Origin: Palsa-1392 sp036493915
GTDB taxonomy: Bacteria; Verrucomicrobiota; Verrucomicrobiia; Chthoniobacterales; UBA10450
Length of the DNA: 28,327 bases
Direction: 5' to 3'
Assembly (NCBI GenBank): GCA_036493915.1
Contig: DASXPA010000092.1
Location: 1 to 28,327 of the forward strand
Position 1 is the stretch's first letter, and every line of letters starts with the position of its first letter. This document shows positions 15,934-24,727 of the stretch, piece after piece. The notes under the pieces are model-generated. The model had not been told where the DNA came from. It saw only the letters and a list, made by a program, of their open reading frames with translations, and did no database searches. The translations under genes were made by a program, and so were the position numbers.

Positions 15934-16053
15934 CCGTTACCCCCGAGCTGAGGGAGGGATCTCACCAACGGTGCCCGCGGTCTTCAAGTTGACACGCCTT
16001 CGCCAGAGCTTTCGAGAGATCCCTCGGCGCGCTTCACCTGCCTCGGGATGGCA
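15934..16053. repeat. Degenerate REP-like inverted pair
   Basis: The left arm (about 15934-15966) contains CCCCGAGCTGAGGGAGGGATC and the right arm (about 16013-16053) contains GAGATCCCTCGGCG then CCTCGGGATGGCA. A core of ten bases (GAGGGATCTC at 15954-15963, GAGATCCCTC at 16016-16025) is perfectly inverted. The order of elements parallels the TGTCATCCTGAG..GGATCTC pairs elsewhere, so I read it as an eroded or sister-family copy. It lies in the 323-base space between the divergent secreted-protein gene and the RsbW-like gene, where I see nothing else. Confidence 0.5.
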
Positions 16054-16202
16054 ATGCCAAACATTTTCTGATGAAGGCCGAAACGATTCTCGCCACTGTT
16101 GTTCGCTTTGTGAAACTCGAGTGCGCGGCGGAATATTATTGCGACTCCTTCCGGATTTGTCAGGTTGATGTTTCGGCCGAGGCTCGCGGGCGCCGGGGAG
16201 CG

Positions 16203-16613
16203 ATGAAGAAAACGAAAAAGAAAATCGAGTTCTCCAGTCATACTGGAAACCTCGCCCTCATGCGCAATTACGTGCGGCGCTTCCTCGAGTCGTTTCCGTT
16301 TTCCGAGCGCCAGCGCACCCTCATGGTGCTCGGCGTGGATGAGGCTTGCACCAACATCATTCGCCACGCCTACCATCGCCGCGACGACCAACTCATTTCG
16401 CTTTCGCTGGAAGAGAAAGCCGATTGCGTTTGCCTGCGCCTGCGCGATTACGGAAAAAAAGCGGCGCCGAACTCGCTGAAAAGCCGTCCGGCAGATTTGA
16501 TCAAACCGGGCGGCCTCGGCCTGCACTTGATCCGCAATGCCTTCGATCAAGTCGACTACGTCCTGCGCAGCCGCGGCACGGAATTGGTGCTGACGAAGAA
16601 TCTGGATTCATAA
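16203..16613 (+). CDS. RsbW-like anti-sigma/serine kinase (HATPase_c_2)
   Basis: A 136-residue GHKL-fold protein. The Bergerat ATP site is visible: N box VDEACTNIIRHAY (Glu47, Asn51), G1 box RDYGKK (Asp82, Gly84) and G2 box GGLGLHLI (103-110). Family members bind a sigma factor or phosphorylate an STAS anti-anti-sigma protein; some act as stand-alone switch kinases. Start taken at ATG 16203 with GGGGAG just upstream (spacing short); an upstream ATG at 16071 adds 44 residues of low coding quality. No sigma factor, STAS protein or PP2C phosphatase lies in the window, so partners are distant. ruvB follows on the same strand after 115 bases. Confidence 0.88.
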   Translation: MKKTKKKIEFSSHTGNLALMRNYVRRFLESFPFSERQRTLMVLGVDEACTNIIRHAYHRRDDQLISLSLEEKADCVCLRLRDYGKKAAPNSLKSRPADLIKPGGLGLHLIRNAFDQVDYVLRSRGTELVLTKNLDS

Positions 16614-16728
16614 CGGCTCTTTCTGACCTCGGATCACACCAATTTCACGGAGAGGGTTTGCGGCCACTGAAGACGCAAAAGGTTTTTAGAGCCGTGTCAT
16701 CCATCTAATCCGTGGTTCATTCTTCACC

Positions 16729-17742
16729 ATGAATCCGCCGCCCGCACCCGATCCTACCTTCGAGATGTCGCTCCGGCCGCCGATGTTCAGCGAGTTCACC
16801 GGGCAGGAGAAGGTCTGTGAACGGATCGAAGTGCTCGTCGAAGCGGCGAAAAAACGCAGCGATGTTCTTGAGCATATTTTGCTCAGCGGGCCTCCGGGTT
16901 TAGGCAAAACAACACTCGCCCACATCATCGCCAACGCGATGGGCGTGAACATCAAGAACACGAGCGGACCAGTGATCGAAAAGGCAGGCGAGCTCGCGGG
17001 TCTCCTCACCAGTCTCGAGAAAGGCGACGTTCTTTTCATCGATGAAATCCATCGGCTCCAGCCGACGATCGAAGAGTATCTCTATCCGGCGATGGAGGAT
17101 TACAAACTCGACATCATCATCGACCAGGGACCGCAGGCGCGCAGTCTGCAATTGCGCCTGCCGAAGTTCACTCTTATCGGCGCGACAACGCGCTCGGGGA
17201 TGTTGAGCGCGCCCTTACGCTCGCGCTTCGGAATGACGGCGCGGCTCGATTACTACAGCGCCGAGGAGATGCAGAAAATCATCCTGCGCAGCGCCGGGTT
17301 ATTGAATGTCGAGATCGATCCGGCGGGTGCCGCCGAGATCGCGACCCGCACGCGCGGGACGCCGCGAACGGCGAATAATCTCCTGCGCTGGGTGCGCGAT
17401 TACGTGCAGGTGAAGGCGGACGGCCGCATTACCGCCGAGCTAGCGGACCGCGCCCTAACGATGCTCGAAATCGATCGCGATGGGTTCGATCAATGGGACA
17501 AGCGCATCATCGAGACGCTGATCTACAAGTTTAACGGCGGGCCGGTCGGTCTAAGCTCACTCGCGGTGGCGGTGGGCGAAGAAGCGGGGACGCTGGAAGA
17601 AGTAAACGAGCCGTATCTGATCATGGAAGGCTACATCAAGCGGACCGCGCAGGGGCGGATGGCGTTGCCTAACGCTTATCGGAAACTGGGAATGAAGCCG
17701 CCAGTCGGGCCGCAAAGCGAGCTATTCGGTTCGTCGTCGTAG
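16729..17742 (+). CDS. ruvB: Holliday junction branch migration ATPase RuvB
   Basis: A 337-residue AAA+ motor that drives branch migration with RuvA at recombination intermediates. FSEFTGQEKVCERIEVLVEAA opens the fold; Walker A GPPGLGKT is at 54-61, Walker B LFIDEIHRL around 102-110, the RuvB beta-hairpin region at LDIIIDQGPQARSLQLRLPKFTLIGATTRSG, the arginine finger region in APLRSRFGM and a C-terminal winged helix (GGPVGLSSLAVAVGEEAGTLEEV..GYIKRTAQGR). Length is standard. ruvA and ruvC are not adjacent. Two CCTAACG words fall in the gene (17454, 17667), reading Leu-Thr and Pro-Asn. Confidence 0.98.
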   Translation: MNPPPAPDPTFEMSLRPPMFSEFTGQEKVCERIEVLVEAAKKRSDVLEHILLSGPPGLGKTTLAHIIANAMGVNIKNTSGPVIEKAGELAGLLTSLEKGDVLFIDEIHRLQPTIEEYLYPAMEDYKLDIIIDQGPQARSLQLRLPKFTLIGATTRSGMLSAPLRSRFGMTARLDYYSAEEMQKIILRSAGLLNVEIDPAGAAEIATRTRGTPRTANNLLRWVRDYVQVKADGRITAELADRALTMLEIDRDGFDQWDKRIIETLIYKFNGGPVGLSSLAVAVGEEAGTLEEVNEPYLIMEGYIKRTAQGRMALPNAYRKLGMKPPVGPQSELFGSSS

Positions 17743-17818
17743 CATCGCATCCTGCCCGTGGTGCGAGCGGGCGTCTTGCCCCGTATTTGACCGACCGGCA
17801 AAATGCCGTGTCGCCCCT

Positions 17819-17833
17819 CAGCCGAGACGGCTG
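17819..17833. repeat. Short perfect palindrome in the ruvB-xseA gap
   Basis: CAGCCG, loop AGA, CGGCTG makes a six-pair hairpin 16 bases before the xseA start. No T-run follows, so it is a poor terminator candidate. The surrounding gap (17743-17848) also contains GCGGGCGTCTTGCCC, another partly self-complementary word; both look like pieces of dispersed intergenic repeats. Confidence 0.5.
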
Positions 17834-17848
17834 TGCTACGTTCGCATC

Positions 17849-19204
17849 ATGGCTGCCGGCGAACTCTTCCCAAACGTCGCGCGCGTCCTCACCGTCGCCG
17901 AGCTGACTCGCGCGATCCGCGGGCTGCTCGAGACGCGCTTCGGCGCGGTTTGGGTGCAGGGAGAAATTTCCAACTACAAAAAGCATCCGTCCGGTCACCA
18001 GTATTTCACGCTTAAGGATGGCCGCGCCGCGATCGCTTGCGTGATTTTCCGCAACACGATTCCGCCTTTCCCGAAGGCGCTCGCCGATGGCATGCAGGTG
18101 CAGGTCTACGGCAACGTCACCGTCTTCGAAGCGCGCGGGCAATACCAACTGAGCGTGCAGATTTTGCAATCGCGCGGGCTCGGGCTGCTGCAGGCAAAGT
18201 TCGAGGCGCTCAAGCGCAAGCTGGAAGCGGAAGGTTTTTTCCAAGCCGCGCGGAAACGGCCGCTCCCGAAATATCCGCGCCGCATTGGGATCATCACGTC
18301 GGCGAGCGGCGCGGCGATTCAGGACATCCTCAACATTCTGCGCCGGCGCGCACCCGGCGTCGCAGTCCTGATCAATCCGGTACGCGTTCAAGGAGTTGGC
18401 GCGGCGGCGGAAATCGCTCAAGCCATTCGCGAAATGAACACGCCTAACGATGCCTGGAAACCGCTCGACCTCCTTGTCCTCGCGCGCGGGGGCGGGAGCA
18501 TTGAAGACTTGTGGGAGTTCAACGAAGAAGCTGTCGCCCGGGCGATTTTTCATTCTGCGCTTCCGGTGGTGTCGGCGGTCGGTCATGAGGTGGATTTTAC
18601 GATCGCAGATTTCGTCGCCGACCTCCGCGCGCCGACTCCGAGCGCGGCAGCGGAACTGATCGCGCCTGACCTGCGCGAGCTGCTCCGCCGCGTGAGCGAG
18701 TTGCAAAGCTGTGTCGAGAAATGCGGGCGCAATTTTCTCATCCGAGCGCGCCAGCAGCTGAGCGCGCTTTCGGAAAAAACGCTCGCCCGCGAGCTGCGGC
18801 AGCGGCTGCGGGATGCGCAACAGCAACTCGACCTCACGAAGGACGCGGTCCTCCGCAAAACCGAAAGCTGTCGCAATCTCACCCAATCGCGCCTGACGAA
18901 CGCTTCACTCACCCTCAAAGCCCACAATCCGGCGCGTGAGCTGGCCGCGCGACGGCAGCTGTTACAAGAATCACAACGCATCCTGACGAAATCTTTGCAG
19001 CACCACTTCGCGGAAACCCGGCGGCGCTGGGAGCGCACCGCCGGCATGCTCCGTATTCTCGGCCCGGAAGCGACGCTCGAGCGCGGTTATAGCATCACTC
19101 GCGACGCGCACGGCAACGTCATTCGTAGCGTGACGGCGGTGGCACCGCGGATGAAAATCAGATCGCGTGTGCGTGATGGCGACTTCGAATCGACCGCAGA
19201 CTAA
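17849..19204 (+). CDS. xseA: Exodeoxyribonuclease VII large subunit
   Basis: A 451-residue catalytic subunit of exonuclease VII, which degrades single-stranded DNA from both ends together with XseB. The N-terminal OB fold is seen in ELTRAIRGLLETRFGAVWVQGEISNYKKHPSGHQYFTLKD. The catalytic domain carries PLPKYPRRIGIITSASGAAIQDILNIL, LLVLARGGGSIEDLWEFNEE, VVSAVGHEVDFTIADFVADLRAPTPSAAAEL, a long coiled region, and near the C-terminus LERGYSITRD. No xseB follows; the next gene is convergent. The stop lies in ACTAACG, one base off the dispersed CCTAACG word; a true copy is at 18442 in the gene. Confidence 0.96.
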   Translation: MAAGELFPNVARVLTVAELTRAIRGLLETRFGAVWVQGEISNYKKHPSGHQYFTLKDGRAAIACVIFRNTIPPFPKALADGMQVQVYGNVTVFEARGQYQLSVQILQSRGLGLLQAKFEALKRKLEAEGFFQAARKRPLPKYPRRIGIITSASGAAIQDILNILRRRAPGVAVLINPVRVQGVGAAAEIAQAIREMNTPNDAWKPLDLLVLARGGGSIEDLWEFNEEAVARAIFHSALPVVSAVGHEVDFTIADFVADLRAPTPSAAAELIAPDLRELLRRVSELQSCVEKCGRNFLIRARQQLSALSEKTLARELRQRLRDAQQQLDLTKDAVLRKTESCRNLTQSRLTNASLTLKAHNPARELAARRQLLQESQRILTKSLQHHFAETRRRWERTAGMLRILGPEATLERGYSITRDAHGNVIRSVTAVAPRMKIRSRVRDGDFESTAD

Positions 19205-19275
19205 CGAATCGATAATGTTTCTCCGCGCCTCGGGATATGCCCCGTTTCGTTCGCGAGCGCCTAACGCAGGCCAGC

Positions 19276-19986
19276 TTACTGGGGATTGAGGATCGGATCG
19301 TTCGAGAGATCGAGCCACGGATCGTTCGGGTCGTTCGAACCGGTAAATAGGCTGGTGTCGTGCCCCGGCCGAAGCACCTTGTGCGTAGTGGGGTCAACTT
19401 TCATGATCTGGCCACTCGCATCGCAGAAAATCACGATCGCTTTTTTCGCCGCCCAGATTCCGCCTTTTGCCGACTTGCTCGTAACATAGGTGCCGACGTT
19501 GCCTTCGGCGAAGCCATCCGCGATGAGCGGAAATGCGGGATTCGCCGTGTCGGTCAAGTTCGCAACGTAGGCGTAATTATTCTCACCCGCCCGCAGGGTA
19601 TTGTTCCGCGTGGTCGCGGTCGCGGGATCGATCTTGTTGTCCACGCCGGTGCTCCAACGTGAGCCCGGAACAACAAAAATATCTTCAGTCTGAAGATAGT
19701 TAGGAAAGAGCCACCAGAAGGCGTCGTTCGAGGCGCCATCGGCGGTCAAATCCGTGGCGCTGTCATAATCGGCGGCGGGCAATTTCGAAGGGAAGTTGCC
19801 GTTGTTATCGGTCGCGAACAATTTCGCCGCGAGGGCTATTTGCTTGGCGTTCGAGAGGTCCTTGGTTTGATTAGCCCGCTCGGTGACACCGTTAAAAACC
19901 GGCAGCGCGATACTCGCCAAAATCGCGATGATCGTGATCACGACCAGAAGCTCGATCAAGGTGAAGCCGGAGGGATTTCGCTTCAT
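19276..19986 (-). CDS. Type IV pilin-like protein / pseudopilin
   Basis: A 236-residue protein with a class III prepilin signal: short basic leader MKRNPSG, then FTLIELLVVITIIAILASIALPVF with Glu at +5, cut by prepilin peptidase after Gly7 and methylated at Phe. The rest is a globular domain with ATDNNGNFPSKLP and a Trp/Phe-rich FWWLFPNYL. The start is Met at 19984-19986, nine codons inside the open frame, because the leader then has normal length. Such proteins form type II secretion pseudopili or type IV pili, and many copies occur in this phylum, so competence cannot be assumed. It is convergent with xseA and has no pilus assembly genes beside it. Confidence 0.9.
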   Translation of the reverse strand: MKRNPSGFTLIELLVVITIIAILASIALPVFNGVTERANQTKDLSNAKQIALAAKLFATDNNGNFPSKLPAADYDSATDLTADGASNDAFWWLFPNYLQTEDIFVVPGSRWSTGVDNKIDPATATTRNNTLRAGENNYAYVANLTDTANPAFPLIADGFAEGNVGTYVTSKSAKGGIWAAKKAIVIFCDASGQIMKVDPTTHKVLRPGHDTSLFTGSNDPNDPWLDLSNDPILNPQ

Positions 19987-20199
19987 TACAAGGCGGCGAG
20001 AATCTCTGGCCACGCTGGGAGCGTCAAGTAACTTCCGCGACGGTCGCTCCGCTCTACGGTACTACTGCGGCGTCCGCTCGCTCAGCGATCGGCTCCGATA
20101 ACCACTGTTAGGGGATACGAAAATGCGCGGTCTTTGGCGATCGCGTGCGGCGGTTGCCTCGGTGACTCGGGTGGGCTGGTGACGGCGCACCCTACAGCG

Positions 20200-22449
20200 T
20201 CAGCTGGCTGCCGGCGGCTCCCATTTGAAGGCCACCAGTGCCAGCGGCGGCAGATTCACGCCCATCGAATGCCTCCGCCCCTGCCATTCGACCGCCTCGG
20301 CCTCCATACCGCCGAGGTTGCCAACGTTGCTCCCGCCATAGGTCTCGCCGTCGGTGTTCACAATCTCACGGTAAAAGCCTTCGTGAGGCACGCCCAACCG
20401 ATAGTTGTAGCGCACCACCGGGGTGGCATTGACCGCCACGACCACGATCTCCCCCTCCTTCGATCGCCGGAAGAAAGCGACGACGCTGTTCTCGGAGTCG
20501 TGAAAGTCGATCCACTCGAAGCTTTCGTGGGTGTCGTCGAGATCCCAGAGCGCAGGCTCCTTGCGATAGACGTGATTCAGATGCTGCACGAGTCGTCGCA
20601 GTCCGTCGTGCAACGGCCGATCCATCAGTTCCCAATCGAGGCTGCGGTCGTGATTCCACTCGCGGTACTGGCCGAATTCGCCGCCCATGAAGAGGAGCTT
20701 CTTGCCCGGATGGGCGAACATCCAAGCGTAGAACATCCGCAGGTTGGCGAACTTCTGCCACTCGTCGCCGGGCATTTTGTTGACGAGCGAACCCTTCCCG
20801 TGCACCACCTCGTCATGGCTGAGGACGAGAATGAAATGCTCTTGAAAGGCATACATGATCGAGAAGGTGACGTTGCCCTGATGAAAACGCCGATAGATCG
20901 GATCGAGCGCCATGTAATGGAGGAAGTCGTGCATCCAACCCATGTTCCATTTGAAGCCAAAGCCGAGGCCGCCGAGATACGTCGGCCGTGAGACGGCGGG
21001 CCAGGCGGTGGATTCTTCTGCGATCGTGATCACGCCGGGAAAGCTGCCGTAGCAGAGTTCGTTCGTCTGTTTCAGGAAAAAAACGGCGTCGAGATTCTCG
21101 CGGCCGCCGAATGCGTTCGGAATCCACTGACCAGGCTGCCGCGAGTAGTCGAGGTAAAGCATGGAAGCGACCGCATCCACGCGCAGGCCATCGATGTGAT
21201 ATTCGTCGAGCCAGAAAAGCGCGTTGGCGGTGAGAAAGTTGCGCACTTCGTTGCGACCGAAGTTAAAGATCAACGTCCCCCAATCCTGATGCTCGCCCTG
21301 GCGCGGATCGGCGTGCTCGTAAAGATCCGTGCCGTCAAACTCGGCCAGGCCGTGCGCATCTTTCGGGAAATGCGCCGGCACCCAATCCATGATCACGCCC
21401 ACCCCGGCGCGATGGCAGGCATCGATAAAATGTCGCAGCTCATCGGGGTTCCCGAAGCGGCTGGTGGGCGCGTAGTAGTTCGTGACCTGATAACCCCACG
21501 AACCTTCAAACGGATGCTCTGCGATCGGCATCAGTTCGATGTGAGTGAAGCCCATTTCGAGCACATACGGCAGGAGCGTCTCGGCAAACTCGAGATAACT
21601 GAGAAAGCGATTCCGCTCCTCCGCGACGCGCCGCCACGAGCCGAGATGCACTTCGTAAATGCTGATCGCGCTGCGGTGCCATTCCTTCTCCGGCCGCGCC
21701 GCCATCCACTCCGAATCGCTCCATTGATACCGCCTGAGGTCGTAAACCATCGAGGAAGTCTGCTCTCCGTGCTGACTGAAAAACCCGAATGGATCGCTCT
21801 TCAACAAGAGCGCGCCCGACTGCGTCTTGATTTCAAACTTGTAGTGCGCGCCCTCCTTCACGCCCGGAATGAAAATTTCCCAAACGCCGCTCCCGAGCAG
21901 CCTTCGCATCGGATGGACGCGGCCGTCCCAGCCATTGAAATCTCCCACCACGCTGACACGCGCCGCGTTCGGCGCCCAGACCGCAAAATAAACCCCGCGC
22001 TCGCCGCCCGCCGCGCCGGGGCCTGGCGTAGGCGGGCCGATCTCGCGCAGCTGCGCGCCAAAGTGATGGTAGAGGCGCTTGTGATTTCCCTCCGCGAACA
22101 GGTGTAAATCCATCTCGCCCATTATCGGGCCGTAGCTGTAGGGATCGCGCAGAAGCTGCTCGGAGCCATCGAATGCGATCACCTTGATGAGGTAGGAAAA
22201 GCTGCGGGTTTCGTTAGGCACCGTCGCCTGGTAAAGCCCTTCCACGTGCAGCCGATCCGCCGGAAAAACCTGACTCTGGTCGTTCGCCGCCACGACCTCG
22301 ATCGCCCTCGCATCCGGCCGGAAAACGCGAATCACGAGATCGTCGCCCGCGCCATGCGGACCAAGCACGCGGAAGGGGTCGGAGTGCGCGCCATGGAGAA
22401 GTGCGTCGATTTCGCTCGGATCGAGAGGATGAATGGCAAATGAACTCAT
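20200..22449 (-). CDS. glgB: 1,4-alpha-glucan branching enzyme
   Basis: A 749-residue GH13 enzyme that makes alpha-1,6 branches in glycogen. An extra N-terminal CBM48-like domain (HSDPFRVLGPHG) precedes the second CBM48 (GVYFAVWAPNAARVSVVGDFNGWDG), as in long type GlgB. The catalytic barrel includes YEVHLGSWRR, HPFEGSWGYQVTNYYAPTSRFG and MDWVPAHFP. By alignment to the E. coli enzyme the catalytic residues are Asp425 (GLRVDAVASM), Glu478 (ITIAEES) and Asp546 (LSHDEVVHGKGSL). Length and all motifs are intact. It stands alone, with a 203-base gap to the divergent cysE. One motif word is at 22212 (Pro-Asn). Confidence 0.98.
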   Translation of the reverse strand: MSSFAIHPLDPSEIDALLHGAHSDPFRVLGPHGAGDDLVIRVFRPDARAIEVVAANDQSQVFPADRLHVEGLYQATVPNETRSFSYLIKVIAFDGSEQLLRDPYSYGPIMGEMDLHLFAEGNHKRLYHHFGAQLREIGPPTPGPGAAGGERGVYFAVWAPNAARVSVVGDFNGWDGRVHPMRRLLGSGVWEIFIPGVKEGAHYKFEIKTQSGALLLKSDPFGFFSQHGEQTSSMVYDLRRYQWSDSEWMAARPEKEWHRSAISIYEVHLGSWRRVAEERNRFLSYLEFAETLLPYVLEMGFTHIELMPIAEHPFEGSWGYQVTNYYAPTSRFGNPDELRHFIDACHRAGVGVIMDWVPAHFPKDAHGLAEFDGTDLYEHADPRQGEHQDWGTLIFNFGRNEVRNFLTANALFWLDEYHIDGLRVDAVASMLYLDYSRQPGQWIPNAFGGRENLDAVFFLKQTNELCYGSFPGVITIAEESTAWPAVSRPTYLGGLGFGFKWNMGWMHDFLHYMALDPIYRRFHQGNVTFSIMYAFQEHFILVLSHDEVVHGKGSLVNKMPGDEWQKFANLRMFYAWMFAHPGKKLLFMGGEFGQYREWNHDRSLDWELMDRPLHDGLRRLVQHLNHVYRKEPALWDLDDTHESFEWIDFHDSENSVVAFFRRSKEGEIVVVAVNATPVVRYNYRLGVPHEGFYREIVNTDGETYGGSNVGNLGGMEAEAVEWQGRRHSMGVNLPPLALVAFKWEPPAAS

Positions 22450-22652
22450 GAAGGTAAAAACAGACTAACGGCACGAGAAGGCATTGCAATTTTCCGAGGC
22501 GAAAGCTGGAGCGACGACCTCCGTTTCGTCCGAGGTTCTGAAAGACGGATCGAGCCCGACGCCCAACACGCTTCCACGCTGCGCAATTCTCAGGACGGTC
22601 GAAAACCCTTTTCGATTTTCATTGTCCGCCATCTCACCGATAATTTCCCCCG

Positions 22653-23573
22653 ATGGACAAACGCCCAGCCGATCCCGCCGAAGCCCTCTTGCATACCTAC
22701 AGCGTCGGCGGTGGAATCAATTATCTCGCCGCCGCCGCGACACTCCCCTCGCGCCCGGCGATCGATGCCGCGTGCGTTGATCTGCTCAGCCTGCTCTTCC
22801 CCGGGTTTCACGGCGAGCCGCTCGTCGATCCGGGCGATCTGCCGGATGTCACCCGCATCCGGATTCGTTCGCTTCGCGCACGTCTTTATCCGGAGATGGT
22901 AAAAAGCCTCGCCCGCCGGGGCGAGGTGCCGCCCGGCGCACCCGACGCCGAGCAGATTTTAACCGACTTCCTCGGCCAGCTCGCGAGCGTGCGCGAGATG
23001 CTCTGGTCGGATCTTGACGGCGCCTACGAAGGCGATCCGGCCGCGACCAGCTATGAGGAAATCATCCTCGCCTATCCCTCTCTGGAAGCGATCGCCATCC
23101 AGCGCATGGCCCACATCCTCTACCGGGCCAACCTGCCTCTCATCCCGCGCATGATGACGGAATGGGCGCACGGCCGCACCGGGATCGACATTCATCCGGG
23201 GGCGACAATCGGCAGCCACTTTTTCATTGATCACGGCACGGGGGTGGTGATCGGCGAGACTACGAAAATCGGCTCGCACGTGAAACTCTATCAGGGCGTT
23301 TCTTTTATCGCCCGGTCGCTCTCGGCAGGACGGGCGCTCCGCGGCCAAAAGCGCCATCCGACGGTCGAGGATCATGTCGCGATCTACGCCGGCACGACTG
23401 TAATGGGCGGTGATACCGTGGTCGGGGCTGGCTCGACGATTGGCGCAAACGTTTTTCTCACCCACAGCGTGCCCCCACGCTCGCTCGTTTCGTATGAGGA
23501 AAAAAGGCTCGCCATTGTGGCAAAGCGTCCGGCGAAGGCCGGCGCCAGCGGCGATGACTCCTTTCCGGAATGA
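22653..23573 (+). CDS. cysE: Serine O-acetyltransferase (EpsC-type)
   Basis: A 306-residue enzyme that transfers acetyl from acetyl-CoA to L-serine, giving O-acetylserine for cysteine synthesis. The long helical N-terminus ends in DLDGAYEGDPAATSYEEIILAYPSLEAIAIQRMAHILY, then a left-handed parallel beta-helix begins with TGIDIHPGATIGSHFFIDHGTGVVIGET (catalytic His181 and Asp179 region, His194), and ends in YAGTTVMGGDTVVGAGSTIGANVFL. It is the larger EpsC form rather than short CysE. Its TGA overlaps the next gene start as ATGA (23570-23573), a coupling junction with the cysteine desulfurase. Confidence 0.95.
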   Translation: MDKRPADPAEALLHTYSVGGGINYLAAAATLPSRPAIDAACVDLLSLLFPGFHGEPLVDPGDLPDVTRIRIRSLRARLYPEMVKSLARRGEVPPGAPDAEQILTDFLGQLASVREMLWSDLDGAYEGDPAATSYEEIILAYPSLEAIAIQRMAHILYRANLPLIPRMMTEWAHGRTGIDIHPGATIGSHFFIDHGTGVVIGETTKIGSHVKLYQGVSFIARSLSAGRALRGQKRHPTVEDHVAIYAGTTVMGGDTVVGAGSTIGANVFLTHSVPPRSLVSYEEKRLAIVAKRPAKAGASGDDSFPE

Positions 23574-24727
23574 TTTACCTCGATTACAACGCCACCACGC
23601 CGCTCTGCACTCCGGCCTGCGAAGCGATGCAGCCGTATTTGGAAAAGCATTTTGGCAATCCCTCGAGCGTCCATCGCGCTGGCCGCGAAGCCCGCGCCGC
23701 GATCGACAACGCGCGCGACCAGCTCGCGGCATTATTATGCGCGAAACCGCATGAGATTATTTTCACCAGCGGCGGCACGGAAGCGAACAACCTCGCACTC
23801 CTCGGTCTTGCGTGGCAAAACGCGCCTAACGGAAAGCATTTGATTAGCAGCCGTGCCGAGCACCATGCAGTGCTCAACACGCTTGAACACCTGGAAAAAA
23901 AAGAAGGTTTCGAAGTCACCTGGCTCGACCTTTCGTGCGACGGCCTCATCGATCCGGACCAGCTCAGCGCTGCGATTCGTCCCGAGACGACGCTCGTCTC
24001 GATCATGACCGCAAACAACGAGACCGGCGTTCTTCAGCCGATCCAAGAAATCGCCGCCTGCTGCCGCGATCGCGGCGTACTTCTGCACAGCGACATGGTG
24101 CAGTCGTTTGGAAAGCTGACTACTTCGGCTCGTCCAACCTGTGATGCGGCCAGTTTCGCGGCGCACAAATTTTACGGCCCGAAAGGTGCCGGTTTTCTCT
24201 ATTTGCGCTCGGGTTTGCCGATTGAGCCGATCCAGTTCGGCGGCGCGCACGAAGGGCGGCGCCGTCCGGGTACGGAGAACGTGGCCGCGATCGCCGGTAT
24301 GGCCGCGGCCGCGCAATTCATCAACGACAATCCGCCTAACGAATTCGCGTTGCGCGACAAGCTTGCCGACGGTATCGCCGAAATTTTTCCCGAATCCGAA
24401 GGAAATGGCGCCGCCGCGCCGCGTCTCGGAAACACCCTCAACGTCAGCTTTCCCGGCTTTTCCTCCGAGACGCTGCTCATGGCGCTCGATCTCGAAGGCA
24501 TCTGCGCCTCGAGCGGGTCAGCGTGCATGGTCGGCTCGGTCGTCGCCTCGCATGTCCTCCTCGCGATGGGCCTGCCGCTGGAGCGGGCAGCTTCCGCCGT
24601 TCGCTTCTCGTTAGGGAAGGAAAACACCGAAGAAGAAATTAAAGAGACGCTCAGCGCCCTTCGCCGTATCCGTGAACGGCAACTGACCCGCACCGCAGCC
24701 GCGCGGCCGGAGCATGCTCTCGTTTAG
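23570..24727 (+). CDS. Cysteine desulfurase (NifS/IscS family)
   Basis: A 385-residue PLP enzyme that removes sulfur from cysteine to a Cys persulfide for Fe-S clusters or tRNA thiolation. It starts MIYLDYNATTP; TSGGTEANNLAL (66-77), AEHHAVL, NNETGVLQPI and HSDMVQSFGK follow, then the Schiff-base Lys200 in AAHKFYGPKGAGFLYL, RRRPGTENVAAIAGM, and the sulfur-accepting Cys319 in ASSGSACMVGS. Class I/II assignment follows IscS/NifS-like length. Upstream cysE makes the precursor of its substrate and the two genes are translationally coupled. Three CGTTAGG words occur, at 23824, 24334 and 24609, reading Pro-Asn, Pro-Asn and Ser-Leu-Gly. Confidence 0.96.
   Translation: MIYLDYNATTPLCTPACEAMQPYLEKHFGNPSSVHRAGREARAAIDNARDQLAALLCAKPHEIIFTSGGTEANNLALLGLAWQNAPNGKHLISSRAEHHAVLNTLEHLEKKEGFEVTWLDLSCDGLIDPDQLSAAIRPETTLVSIMTANNETGVLQPIQEIAACCRDRGVLLHSDMVQSFGKLTTSARPTCDAASFAAHKFYGPKGAGFLYLRSGLPIEPIQFGGAHEGRRRPGTENVAAIAGMAAAAQFINDNPPNEFALRDKLADGIAEIFPESEGNGAAAPRLGNTLNVSFPGFSSETLLMALDLEGICASSGSACMVGSVVASHVLLAMGLPLERAASAVRFSLGKENTEEEIKETLSALRRIRERQLTRTAAARPEHALV

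Noticed and set aside
17743..17848. Terminator after ruvB
   Set aside because: The CAGCCG/CGGCTG hairpin lacks a following T-run and sits just before xseA on the same strand.
17669..18886. 405-codon open frame antisense to ruvB end and xseA
   Set aside because: xseA is a complete conserved gene; the antisense product is Arg-rich and featureless.
21196..22107. 303-codon open frame antisense to glgB
   Set aside because: Shadow of the intact branching enzyme; also the 285-codon frame at 20134-20991.
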